DNA of 64,000 nt from Eleusine coracana subsp. coracana (Eukaryota > Streptophyta > Magnoliopsida > Poales > Poaceae). Below are positions 43,176 through 53,895 of this stretch, in pieces. The stretch spans positions 23,414,808 to 23,478,807 of the forward strand of contig CM064417.1 of the NCBI GenBank assembly GCA_032690845.1, read 5' to 3'. Both the position numbers and the translations under genes were made by a program. The notes below the pieces were generated by a model. It searched no databases. It had not been told where the DNA came from and worked only from the letters and a program-made list of their open reading frames with translations. Every line of letters starts with the position of its first letter. The stretch's first letter is position 1.

Positions 43176-45297
43176 TTACTTCACAGGGCATTGAGGTGGA
43201 TAGCACCAAGGTGGACACCATTTAGAGTTGGCCCCAACCGACGACGGTCACACAGGTTCGCAGTTTTCTTGGTCTTGCAGGCTTCTATCATCGTTTTGTG
43301 CGGGATTTCAGTTCTATTGCTGCACCATTACATGAGCTGACCAAGAAGGGTGCGCCATTTGAGTGGGGCGCACCACAAGACGACGCATTCAGCACTTCAA
43401 AGGAACGGTTAACTCATGCTCCTCTCTTACAATTGCCTAATTTTGATAAAGTGTTTGAATTGGAATGTGACGCTAGTGGAATTGTTTGGGTGCTGTTTTG
43501 TTGCAAGATCATAAACCCATTGCTTATTTTAGTGAGAAGTTAAGTGGTGCTGCTCTTAAATATTCCACTTATGATAAAGAACTTTATGATTTAGTAAGAA
43601 CTTTGCAAACATGGCAGCATTATTTATGGCCTCGCGAATTTATTATTCATTCTGATCATGAGGCTTTGAAACATATTAGAACCCAAACTAATCTGAACCG
43701 TCATCATCTAAATGGGTTGAATTTATTGAATCTTTTCCATACATCATTAAACATAAAAACGGTAAGGAAAATATGATTGCTGATGCTTTGTCTCGTCGTT
43801 ATATGATGCTGTCCCAATTAGACTTTAAAATATTTGGTTTGCAAGCTTTGAAAGATCAATATGTGAATGATGCTGATTTTCGTGATATTATGATGCATTG
43901 TAAGGATGGTAAACCTTGGGGCAAATTTCATATGCAAGATGGGTTCCTATTTCGTGCTAACAAGCTGTGTATTCCAGCTAGCTCGGTTCGTCTTTTATTG
44001 TTACAAGAGGCGCATGGAGGTGGTCTTATGGGTCACTTCGGAGTTTTCAAGACACATGAGGTGTTGGCCGACCATTTCTTTTGGCCACGGATGCGCCGTG
44101 ATGTTGAGCACCTTGTTACACGCTGTACTACATGTCAAAAAGCTAAATCTTGTTTGGGTAATCATGGTTTGTATATGCCCTTGCTTGTTCCCTCTTCTCC
44201 TTGGCATGATATTTCGATGGATTTTGTTTTGGGATTGCCTCGCACTAAGAAGGGGAGGGATAGTATTTTTGTGGTTGTTGATCGTTTCTCTAAAATGGCT
44301 CACTTTATACCTTGTCATAAAACTGATGATGCCTCAAATGTTACTGAATTGTTCTTTAGAGAGATTGTTAGATTGCATGGAATTCCTAAAACAATTGTCT
44401 CTGATCGTGATGCTAAGTTTCTTAGTCATTTTTGGCGTTCTCTTTGGAATAAATTAGGAACTAAGCTGCTGTTTAGTACTACTTGTCATCCTCAAACTGA
44501 TGGGCAAACTGAGGGTAGTAAATAGAACTTTGTCTGCTATGCTTAGAGCTGTTCTAGATAAAAACTTGAGACATTGGGAAGATTGTTTACCTCATGTTGA
44601 ATTTGCTTATAATCGTCCTACACATTCTGCCACTAAGATGTGTCCTTTTGAGGTTGTTTATGGCTATGTTCCTAGGGCGCCTATTGATTTGTTTGCTATT
44701 GATGCTGAAGATGAACCACATCTTGATGCTCTTGCTCATATTGATCACATGAAACAATTGCATGAAGAAACACAACACAACATTGCCGTTGCGAATAAAA
44801 AGTATCAAGTTGCTGGTAGTGAAGGTAGAAAACATATTTCTTTTGAACCTGGTGATTTGGTTTGGTTGCACTTGCGTAAAGATAGATTTCCTAATTTGCG
44901 TCATTCTAAACTGATGCCTCGTGCTGCTGGTCCTTTTAAAGTGCTAACCAAGATTAACGATAATGCTTATGTTCTTGACTTGCCCATGGAGTTTGGTGTT
45001 TCCACTAGTTTTAATGTTGCAGATTTGAAACCATACTTGGGTGAGGATGATGAGTTGCCGTCGAGGACGACTTCACTTCAAGAAGGGGAGGATGATGAGG
45101 ACATCAACGACATACGAGTAATAACGACGGAAGATGGCACGCCAAACCAAGCTGTCACGCCTCCACCTCTCGTCGTCGCGCCTCCTCGAGTTACGGATCC
45201 ATCTTCTAACGTGACGATGACGTACAAGGGCCCAATCACTAGAGCTCGAGCCCAGGAACTGAAGACGGTTTTGATGCTAAGGAACGACGGCCCATGA
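43176..45297 (+). pseudogene. CrmB pol continued: RT end, RNase H, integrase, tail
   Basis: Resumes the CrmB RT right after CrmC. The 43298 frame holds PLHELTKKGAPFEWGAPQDD and FELECDASGI; a frameshift near 43485 continues RNase H (KELYDLVRTLQTWQHYL, IIHSDHEALKHI). Another shift near 43750 leads to integrase (43773-44525): HHCC, SMDFVLGLP, IVSDRDAKFL and CHPQTDGQTE, so all three catalytic residues are visible. A shift near 44515 moves to the last frame (44500-45297): VEFAYNRPTHS, GDLVWLHLRKDRFP, DLKPYLGEDDELPSRTT. That frame crosses the polypurine tract and ends 205 bases inside the 3' LTR. Confidence 0.9.
45080..45092 (+). other. Polypurine tract of CrmB
   Basis: AAGAAGGGGAGGA abuts the 3' LTR start TGATGAGGACATCAAC and encodes part of EGEDDEDIND in the open frame. 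Confidence 0.9.
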
Positions 45298-45731
45298 TGA
45301 CGCCGCCCGAAGGCCCACGTGGCCCAAGTCGCGTGACTCCCTCTCCACCGCGCGCTCTCCACTTCAGCTGGCCCTAGATGCCTCGTCCTCCCCCTAATTA
45401 GTCAAGGGCTGCGCCCCTTGCAATCTTTGAGTTTTGTTTTAAGTTTAGCTTAGCTATACCTCCGTCTCTCGACGTGAATTCAGAACTCCACCTTCGTGCA
45501 ATACATCAGATTGCTCGCCTCTAATTCTTGCTCGTTCTTCGATTGCACGTAAGAATTGATCCTCGTGATCAGGTTGATCTTGTTTACCGCAAGGTTAATA
45601 TCCTCCGAAAGTTGGTTCAGCGATTGCATTGGCGCTTCGGCTTGCTCGTCGTAGTCGGATCGTGAGGGTCGACATCCACCAAATCGAAGTTATCTTCACT
45701 TGCCGAAAGATCGGGCACTCTACACCTATCA
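45093..45731 (+). repeat. 3' LTR of CrmB
   Basis: 639 bp, TGATGAGGACATCAACG...CACCTATCA. The first 205 bases are the end of the polyprotein (GPITRARAQELKTV then stop at 45297). The right duplication ACAAC follows at 45732. Confidence 0.92.
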
Positions 45732-47358
45732 ACAACCTAGAAAGGATAATGCTTATGGTACCAACTAGTGTTTTTGAGGCAAAATTTATTCAACCAACAA
45801 ACCAAAACTAGATACAGTACTAGGTTGTAAACTAGGCATATGAAAAGAATCAAAGACAGAGCAACCATTCTTCTTCTCAACATAGAAAACCATAAGCATT
45901 CATATAGCACATGAATTTATTTATTTTTAGTTTATATGTTTATCATGCATGTGAAATGGGAAACAAATCTTTTTGGTTCTTTTTAGTTTATCATGCATAT
46001 GGTGATGAAAAGGGAAAGATACATGTCACCTTCACATCAGGGGGAGGAACCCCCCCCCCCCCAAGGCTGGCTTGTGCTCACTCGAACGGCGTCGACTGCT
46101 GATCGAAGTAGCACTAAGAGTAAAAATAAGAGATCATTTGGGAATTACCCCAAGTGACTTTATCCTCAATCCTCGAAAGTTGGCGTTGGACATCATCCCT
46201 CCACTCAGTCTCATGCTGAATGTGAGAGTGGATGGTATGATCCAACTAGTCAATGTGGAGGGACATGTTATCGAGTTGCCTCGAGATGTCATCTATGCCC
46301 CTCCAAGAGCTGTTGTGAGAGTGCTTTGTGCTGAACGGTGGTGGTAAGTCACTAGAACTTGAGCTATCGGAGCCTCCAGGCCATTTACGGATACCCCAGG
46401 ACATTCCGTCGCTACCCTGAGGATTGGCGTAATCCCAAGTACCAATGTTCGACCTGTCTCCTCTAGGAGATGTGTCTCCGTGTGTCTTCGTGATTTGTTC
46501 ATGGACATAGGACCAATAACATTGTGCCTATGAGCTGTAAAGTTCATTTGTAGAGGGAAGGTTAGTTCATCATAACTATACAAATGAAGATCCACGTTAG
46601 GTAACTAGATTTTGTTTGCATAATAGGGAAAGAAATAAACTAGAGACTGGGTCCTTGTTTTAGAGAATGTCCTGATTTGAGATATTTCTCGCCTAAGATA
46701 GCTCGTTGAAAATTGACATTAGCAAGCTTGGCATTTTCAAGTAAACCAAGGTTGCAAGAGGTGATAAATTAGCATCGTAAACTCAAAATTTCCAACTTGT
46801 TTTAGGACCTCAACCCATTGCTTAACCATGGCCATGATAGGGAGACTTTGATTTTAATGACCATGCAGTAAAGAATTAACATTTCATCATTGCGCATGGT
46901 CCCAATATCCTTTATAGGAAACAAAGTGATGGCTAGCCATTTATGCATAAAACACAAGGTAGGGTGATGGCTATCCATATTTCAAGGCACGAGGGTAAGT
47001 GATTGCCCCGTTATTTTCTCCAAACTATTTTGCTGAAAACCATGAACAACTTGAACATCCAAAATAGCAATCAATGAAAAGCCTATCAAATTACTAAATT
47101 GCCTCCAAGTGAGTAAGACTTCAATTCCATTGAATCAGAACAAAATCCTATCACTGTCCCATTGAAGGGTGCATAAGGGCTGAATAATATGCAAGCGAGA
47201 GCAAGGCTCGTCAACCAGCACAAAACCATCCCATCCTGTAGCATGAAAGACAGAGGCAAATTCAGTATCCATACCAATCCTGGAAAGGAAGTCTGGATCA
47301 GATACTCTTGTAGGAGCATAAGACAGGCTGGTGATCATCCGATAGATGTCACATTCTC
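45732..47358 (-). pseudogene. AthM1 continued: Athila-type 3' noncoding region and ATHILA-like ORF remnant
   Basis: 45732-46040 matches 57597-57890 of AthM2. On the minus strand 46100-47358 reads as pieces of an ATHILA ORF-like protein: a coiled-coil piece near 46340-46150 (IDDISRQLDNMSLHI), a helical piece near 46900-46730 (MAMVKQWVEVLKQVGNFEFT), and 47358-47090 (FVLVDEPCSRLHIIQPLCTL, ILFRFNGIEVLLTWRQFSNL). The order equals that in AthM2. Frameshifts and stops abound. A poly-C run lies at 46051-46060. The ORF is cut at 47358 by a solo LTR; 47354-47358 is its TTCTC duplication. Confidence 0.55.
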
Positions 47359-48229
47359 TGATGAGAACATCACTCCTATGGATACACACAACGCTCCTCG
47401 AATTCTGGACTTGCAAGGTCCAATGACTAGAGCTCGTGCACGACGACTAAATTTTGAGAATGGTTTGCTACCTAATGATTATTTTATGATTAGGAACCAT
47501 GTAGAGGGCCAGGATATGATGGGAGAAGGAGTTGGGAAGTGGAGGACCAGCAAGGGCTTGGAAGCCAAGGTGGAGGCCCAATCAAAACCGACTTCCAGTC
47601 TGTTTTGGGGCCCAGGACCAGTCTGCACTAAAATAGTCACCCAGGATGCATACGGACTCAGATTTGAATGTTCTAAATATGCACGAAAAGATAAGAAGAA
47701 GACCTTTCCAATGCCGATGGCCTCATGTCAAAATTCATCTGGAGTCATCAGGAATCGTTGAAATAAGAGAGGGTCTAGAATCTGTATCAGTGCTGCGTTA
47801 CCTATTTTTGGCCTTTGGGCTTTGTATCCAGTTAAGCCCAATTAGGGGCGCATCTAGAGGGTCTTGCACGAACCTAGGTTCTTCATATACCGCACCATTA
47901 GGGTTAAGGTTTTGCTTAGATCAATTCTGTTCATAAGTAGTGTCACCGTTCATCGGTTTGTGAGACCCCAATTTTGTGAGCTTAATCATTCATCTGCAAT
48001 TGTGTTGCATCCTTCGTTTTTCTTGCTTGTGTTCTTGATTTGTAGGAAGGGATTAGCCTTCTCGGCAAGATCAATCATCCTTGGATGGTTGATAACCAGA
48101 GGAGACATCGTGCTGCGATTGCAGGGTTTAGAACGTGTTGTTCTGATGCCGGATCGATTTGTGTGTCGCCTCCGACCAAATCAACTTACCAAGGACCTTT
48201 CGGAAGATCGGGAGACCTTGTCCACATCA
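47359..48229 (+). repeat. Solo LTR of the CrmA family
   Basis: TGATGAGAACATCACTCC...TGTCCACATCA, 871 bp, flanked by TTCTC (47354-47358 and 48230-48234). It matches the CrmA LTR throughout but lacks about 55 bases around 47455, so its tail frame (MTRARARRLNFENGLLPNDY) is shortened. The duplications on both sides show it formed by recombination between the two LTRs of one inserted element. Confidence 0.93.
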
Positions 48230-48768
48230 TTCTCTCTTCCCAACCAAGTCGAGGTCTGAGTCAGAGTTGAGTTGGAGCGTAGTGTTGTTGAAATTCAGCA
48301 TGGTTTCCTCCTCAACCTTTGCGGGTTCCTTGACCGGTGCATCTTGCTCTGGTTCTTCCTCTAGACGTTGAGGCGGGAGCGAGTGCTGTACAAAAATAAA
48401 GGTGTTGGGCTTTCATTGTGTTGATGGTCATTAAATACCTAAATTAGACCATCAATTATCTGCATAAAAGCAATAAAATGAACAACCAACATAGTGGTAG
48501 GAGTTTATTACTAACAAACTGCACAAGTCTTGGTAAATATTTGTTGCAGGTGATTATTCCATGAAATAAATGGAAAATCCACATCATCAAGGAAGAAAAC
48601 ACATTTCCTTCCTATCATAGCCAAGCACAAGGATTCACTAGCCCACTTATAGAAGAAAACCGATGTAACCCACCGCCTTTTGGTGTATGGAGGGACAAGG
48701 GACCACCCATCATAGACCCACAACAGAGGGGGCTTTGGGCCTACAACACCTTTTCGACTTAACACCCC
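48230..48768 (-). other. AthM1 remainder and unassigned sequence
   Basis: Directly continues the ATHILA-like region beyond the solo LTR: on the minus strand 48370-48235 reads as an acidic stretch like that at the start of the AthM2 ORF. From about 48400 to 48768 I recognise nothing. Confidence 0.4.
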
Positions 48769-49631
48769 TGTTCAATTGAATAGGTGGGTCCCTTCTAGTA
48801 CATGGCCTCCACGTGGTGTCTCCTGGTGCCTCCCCAAGGTCGATTGTGCGCGTTTGTAGTTACCGACTCTAGGAATGGCATTTGAGTGCTATAAAAGGAA
48901 GGGAAAGGCCTCACTCTCAACACACTTCAAGATAGAGTTTAGTACTTCATTTCTTAAAGGCTCAATGCTGCCAAAGCATTTAGAAATAGGGAGAGAGTGA
49001 GGCGGAGTCCTGGAAAGGAGGTTCGGGCCTATCCAACCCCTTCTCCGTGCTTGTACCTCAACTGATGCTTGCCTTATTTAATAAGTCTTCATGATTCCTC
49101 TGAGGTTATTAGTTTCCTTTTTAATTAAGTTTTAGCACTTAGTTGCTTTGCTCGCTCAGCACTCTATACAATTAGAGACCTTAATCTTGGCCCATCATAC
49201 GTAGAGAATAAGGGGGTAATCAAAAGCATAGACGTGGTGTCTAGGCCGTAGGTTGCCTTTGTTTATCGCGTAGTACATAGATTGCTAGAGGTAGGAAGTA
49301 CGTGGTGATAGCCTTATCTATCCTTTCAAATCCTCCACATTTGGCTACATAGTAGACTTTTGGCCGGAATTGCATTGTGGATGTAGGGGAAAATTGGATG
49401 CCCAATGCAACCAGCTTAGTGTCAGACTTACTCTAATTAGGAACCTCTTACCAGTTAGAATCCTCTCTACCCAACGTCACAGTTATCTTGGTGTCCTTGG
49501 ATGACTAGAATAGAAGTTTAACACACATGTTCCCTATGAATTCGATACCTTTGGAATAATCTAGACGTGAAGTGCTACAACGGTATCCGTGCGCTTGAGG
49601 ATTCATCTACATTCATTAAAAATACCAACAA
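48769..49631 (+). repeat. Candidate 5' LTR of AthP
   Basis: Between a possible start TGTTCAATTGAA and end CCAACA, eight bases before the PBS. It has a TATA box (48889) and near its end GTGCTACAACGGTATCCGTG, a stretch typical of Athila LTRs; its reverse complement is recognisable in the AthM2 and AthM3 LTRs. No second LTR is available to confirm the edges. Confidence 0.55.
48889..48897 (+). promoter_or_regulatory. TATA box in the AthP LTR
   Basis: CTATAAAAG, a strong match to a plant TATA box, about 120 bases into the candidate LTR. Confidence 0.65.
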
Positions 49632-49638
49632 GCATTTC

Positions 49639-49656
49639 TGGCACTGTTGCCGGGAA
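49639..49656 (+). other. Primer binding site of AthP (tRNA-Asp type)
   Basis: TGGCACTGTTGCCGGGAA resembles the Athila PBS complementary to tRNA-Asp (TGGCGCCGTTGCCGGGGA) with three to four changes. It separates this lineage from the initiator-Met-primed elements elsewhere in the window. Confidence 0.85.
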
Positions 49657-49737
49657 CGGTTGCGGTTTGATCTTTGATCCTAGTTCACCCCTGTATGTTT
49701 CTATTTTTCATTGTTTATTTCTTATCTCTTTTCTCCA

Positions 49738-50700
49738 ATGGTGCAAGCTACCATTCAAAATCTTTTTGCTCCAAAGGGTGAATTCTTCGAGCCTCCGCCA
49801 TCAGCGGACCCAATTCCTTCATCTGGCTTTGAATTTTGGCCTAATAGCCATGGTTCGGGAGCAATCCTTCTCGGGTTTAGATAGAAAAAACTCGTTTCAT
49901 CATTTGTGAGAGTTCGACCAACTATGACTCACCATTAGAGGAATGACACAAGAAACTCTTCGGTGGAAATTATTTCGGTTTTCCCTTATGGAGAATGTGA
50001 AACAATGGTATGCCCATATCGTCGGGAGTGTGATTGGTGATTGGAATAAACTCCAAAATAAATTTTGTCTTACATTATTTTTTTGTATCACGTATCATCG
50101 CCCAGCGAAGAGATATTCTCAACTTTTGACAAATCGAGAAGGAGTCTATGGGTGCAGCTTGCGCCAAGTTTACCATGTTAACCCGTCCCGGCCCAGACTT
50201 TTCTCTACCCGACCATGTGTTGCCTCAGCACTTTTGTCAGGGTTTGAGTAAGGAGTCTACTCTGTACCTCGACATCACTGCTGGAGGATCGTTCATCCAG
50301 AAGACGCCTGAGGAAGGAAGAGTTGTCTTAGGCATTATCCTAGAAAACACTTCTTTCCTAGCCGACTGTAGAACGTCCCTCCAGGAGGAAACGACGTCGA
50401 GCATTGAGTCCAACCCACTAGATGAACTTAAGCCTAGCCCTTGCCTATCTGGTGATTCATCTAGTGAAACCTCAACCGAACCAGAGGCAAGAGAGGAAGA
50501 AGAAATTCAACCTCCCGTGCTCCCCTTCCAATTTGAGGATGATCTTTTTGAAGATTATGGGAACTCCTCGAATTATAGATATCATATGAAGCCACCATCT
50601 GACTCAGCCCCTGACCCTTACGAAGAGGCATTCCTCCTCGAGACGGTAAGGGAGCTTTCGACTATTATGAGCAGTGAATGGTTAAGAGAAAGCGAGTTAT
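49738..50700 (+). pseudogene. AthP gag
   Basis: ATG 49738 opens MVQATIQNLFAPKGEFFEPP, stopping near 49881. The capsid continues in another frame (TQETLRWKLFRFSLMENVKQ, VGSVIGDWNKLQNKFCLT, to about 50110) and then, after a further shift near 50130, at 50148 (FTMLTRPGPDFSLPDHVLPQ, LDITAGGSFIQKTPEEGRVV). The rest is an acidic linker (STEPEAREEEEIQPPVL). Athila gag normally has this capsid followed by a variable linker. At least two frameshifts make it non-functional. Confidence 0.8.
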
Positions 50701-50759
50701 CCACGGACCCAATCCGGATACGCCCGCCAAACTCAACACTATCCTGCTGCATTAAAAGA

Positions 50760-51052
50760 CAAAGGTGGACATTCTTTACAATCCCACTATTGGTGCCAAC
50801 ATCATTTCTGATGCTTGCGCTTTTGCCATTCTAGGTGATTTACCCATGGCACCGACCCGCAAATTCCTTAAGTGTCCCTCTGGACCCATTCTAGAAGGAT
50901 ACAGAGTTTTACAAGAAATGCATGTACGGCACAAAGGCATTGATGCACTCCTTGATTTTCACGTGTTCGAAGTCCTAGACTTTGACATAATTATCGGGCA
51001 TCCAACTAAGAAAATTTTCTCTGATGCTCCGACCAAGGGGAAGCTGAATTGA
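50760..51052 (+). pseudogene. AthP protease-like domain
   Basis: The frame reads DILYNPTIGANIISDACAFA and LDFHVFEVLDFDIIIGHP, the aspartic-protease-like fold of Athila elements. No DTG/DSG-type active site is evident in this copy. A stop at 51052 ends it, and 51053-51480 is interrupted by stops with scattered readable pieces (LPAGLRYAFLLGDLEAPVII). Confidence 0.65.
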
Positions 51053-51479
51053 AAACTCAAGGGAAATAAATACCCTTTGCCGATCACTCGATCCGGGAAT
51101 ACTATCTCAAATTTTTCCCTCAAACATGAGCCAAATTGAGGAGGTGAAGGCCATCCTCCCTTTTGATCTGCCCGAATCCGTCCTCTAGCAACAATCAGAA
51201 GATTTCATTGAAGAGGAGGATGAGAAACAGGAAATGTTTGTACTTCCGGAGGAAGAGCCACCTATTCGACCTCCAATTGAGCTTAAAACCCTTCCAGCTG
51301 GCCTGCGCTATGCTTTCCTTCTCGGCGATTTAGAAGCCCCTGTCATCATAAGTGATAAGCTTTCAGATCAAGAAACCCAAAGCCTTATAATTGTTTAAGA
51401 AAAGCATCATGCCGTCTTAGGCTACTCACTCCAAGACCATAAGGGAATTAGTCCCGCTCTTTGGACCCATTGCATTCCC

Positions 51480-52760
51480 ATTGACCTAGATAGGACGCCA
51501 TCTAGGGAGCCTTAGTGCAAGCTCAACAATGCAATGCAAGATGTAGTCAAGAAGGAGGTTTTGAAACTTTTGCACACTAGGATTATTTATCCTATGCCAC
51601 ATAGCGAGTTGGTTAGCCCAGTTCAAGTAGAGCCAAAGAAAGGTGGGATGACGGTCATTCAGAATGACATGAATGAATTGATCCCACAACAAACTGTCAT
51701 GGGTTGGAGAATGTGTATTGACTATCGGAAACTCAACAAGGCAATCAAGAAGGATCATTTCCCGTTGCCCTTTATTGATGAGATGTTAGAGAAGCTTGCA
51801 AACCACTCCTTATTTTGTTTCCTTGATGGTTACTCCGGTTACCATCAAATTCCCATCCATCTTGATGATCAAAGCGAGACCACGTTCACATGTCCGTATG
51901 GAACGTATGCATATTGGCATATGTTATTTGGGCTTTGCAATGCCCCCGCATCCTTCTAGAGATACATGATGTCAATCTTCTCCGACATAATAGAAGAAAT
52001 CATGGAAGTGCTATTTTAGACAAGGTCTTGACTAGATGCCAAGAAAAGGAATTGTTGCTTAATTGGGAAAAGTGCTATTTTATGGTCCGAGACAGGATAG
52101 TACTTGGACACTTAGTGTCTGAAAGAGGGATAAAGGTGCATAAAGAAAAAATAGAGGTTGTAGAAAAGCTTCCACCTCCAATCAATATTAAGGGTATTCA
52201 TAACTTCCTAGACCATGCGGGGTTCTATCGATGTTTCATTAAGGGTTTTTCTCAAATCTCTAGACCCCACACTAGCCTTTTAGCTAAACATGCACCCTTT
52301 GATTTTGATGATGAGTGCCTCAACTCATTTAATATCCTTAAGAAGGCACTCATCTCAGTTTCGATTATCCAACCCCTCGATTGGGAGCTGCCTTTCAAAA
52401 TCATGTGTGATGCTAGTGATTATGCCATTAGGGTCGTTCTAGGTCAAACCAAGGATAAGAAGTACCAAACAATAGCCTATGCTAGCAAAACTTTGAGAGG
52501 AGCACAAATAAACTATGCCACCACTAAGAAAGAACTCCTTACTGTTGTTTTTGCTATCGATAAGTTCAGATCTTACTTAGTAGGAGCTAAGGTAATTGTC
52601 TACACTGATCATGCTGCTTTGAAATACCTGCTCACTAAGAAAGATGCTAAACCTAGGCTAATTAGATGGATTCTCTTACTCCAAGAATTTGACTTTAAAA
52701 TAAAAGATAATAAAGGAGTAGAGCATTTTGTAGCAGATCATTTGTCACGTATGAAAATCA
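51480..52760 (+). pseudogene. AthP reverse transcriptase and RNase H, RT active site deleted
   Basis: RT motifs: GWRMCIDYRKLNKAIKKDHF, FLDGYSGYHQIPIH (motif A Asp), GLCNAPASF, then a stop. After SDIIEEIMEV (about 52005) the sequence jumps to DKVLTRCQEKELLLNWEKCY, so the segment that should carry the YxDD-type active site is missing, about 50-60 bases. RNase H follows in the same later frame: IMCDASDYAIRVVLGQ, KKELLTVVFAIDKF, YTDHAALKYLL, VADHLSRM. Loss of the active site means this RT cannot polymerise DNA. Confidence 0.85.
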
Positions 52761-53890
52761 CTAACATGCAGAAGCTGCCGATAAATGATTTTCTACGAGA
52801 CGACATGTTGCTAAAGGTGACCGACACCAGCCCCTGGTATGCAGATATTGTGAATTACATGGTTGCAGGTTATGTACCGCTATGGGAGAATAAAAAGAGA
52901 TCAGTGTATGAGAGTAGGCGACACCTTTGGGAACACCCGTACCTATATAGAGTATGCGAAGATGGGCTGTTAAGAAGATGCGTCCCTACAATCATAGGTG
53001 CCAAGATCATAGAAAAGTGCCATTCAGCTCCTTACGGAGGACACTACGGTGTGTTCCATACTCAAGCAAAAATCTGGCAGAGTGGATTCTTTTTGCCGAC
53101 AATGTATGAAGATACAAAACAGTTCATCCGCAAATGCTGGAGATGTCAAAAACATGGAGGGATCACTTCTCGCAATGCCATGCCCCTCACATACAATCTT
53201 CAACGGGAAGTTTTTGATGTATGGGGCACGGACTACATGGGACCTTTCCTATGATTGTGAGTACATCTTGGTGTCCGTAGGTTATGTATCGAAGTGGGTA
53301 GAAGCTATACCATGCCGAGCAGTAGATGCAAAGAATGCCAGAAGGATGTTCCACGAGATAATCTTTCCTCGTTTTGGAACACCTCGGATGGTGATAAGTG
53401 ACGGAGGATCTCAGTTCATTGATAAGACCTTCCGTCACTTCCTAGGAGAACTCAGTGTGAACCACAACATAGCCACTCCACACCATCCTCAGACTAGTGG
53501 ACAAGCAGGAACTTCAAATAAGCAAATCGAGAATATCCTCCAAAAGTCTATACTAGAAATGGGGACACGACGGAAGAACAAACTACCCGAGGCACTTTGG
53601 GCATACCGAACAACATACAAGACACCAATCGGTGAAGCTATTTGGCCAAGGAAAGCAAAAGATCAAGTGGGATGGAGCATACACCATCGTCGACACATCT
53701 TTTCATGGAGTAATCACGCTACAAGATGACACAGGTAACCTTTTTAAGGTAAATGGCCATCACCTAAAGCTTTTCTATTCTAATGAAAATTTAGATAAGG
53801 AAATAGATGTCCTCATTTTAATTGACGTAAATATAATCTATTAGCCTTTTTTTGAGATTTTTACTAGAACCAATAGGTCTAACCTATCTC
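52761..53890 (+). pseudogene. AthP integrase, broken, catalytic Glu changed
   Basis: Zinc-binding part: CHSAPYGGHYGVFHTQAKIW and CWRCQKHGG. First Asp in VWGTDYMGPF; a frameshift near 53250 follows. The next frame has VISDGGSQFIDK (second Asp). Where Athila integrases have the catalytic Glu, this copy reads TSGQAGTSNKQIEN, so Glu is Gly. A deletion near 53635 removes part of the C-terminal domain, and the last frame (53632-53844) carries GVITLQDDTGNLFKVNGHHL and a stop. 53845-53890 is noncoding. Confidence 0.82.
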
Positions 53891-53895
53891 TGCAT

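Larger units (their letters stand above)
35607..45731 (+). mobile_element. CrmB: decayed CRM-type gypsy element interrupted by CrmC
   Basis: LTRs 35607-36246 and 45093-45731 (640 and 639 bp, about 95% identical by eye over 275 bases) flank PBS, gag, pol and polypurine tract. The 5-bp duplication is ACAAT on the left and ACAAC on the right. The AthM2 copy at 57578-57604 shows what this site looks like without an insertion. The polyprotein tail reads into the 3' LTR and ends near KGPITRARAQELK, as in CrmA. Several stops, an RT deletion and a protease active-site change make it inactive. Confidence 0.9.
48769..53890 (+). mobile_element. AthP: Athila-type gypsy element, 3' end missing
   Basis: Candidate 5' LTR (48769-49631), tRNA-Asp-type PBS, gag, protease, RT, RNase H and integrase in order, then an abrupt end after the integrase C-terminus near 53890. 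Neither a polypurine tract nor a 3' LTR on the + strand follows; a candidate copia LTR starts at 53896. RT and integrase sequence style (KKDHFPLPFIDEMLEKLANH, FTCPYGTYAYWHM) is that of the Athila lineage. Confidence 0.85.

Noticed and set aside
46051..46060. Poly-C runs here and at 19046, 19527 and 22080 as possible structural signals
   Set aside because: Homopolymer runs next to LTR ends or purine tracts; length is unreliable in sequencing and no structure is implied.
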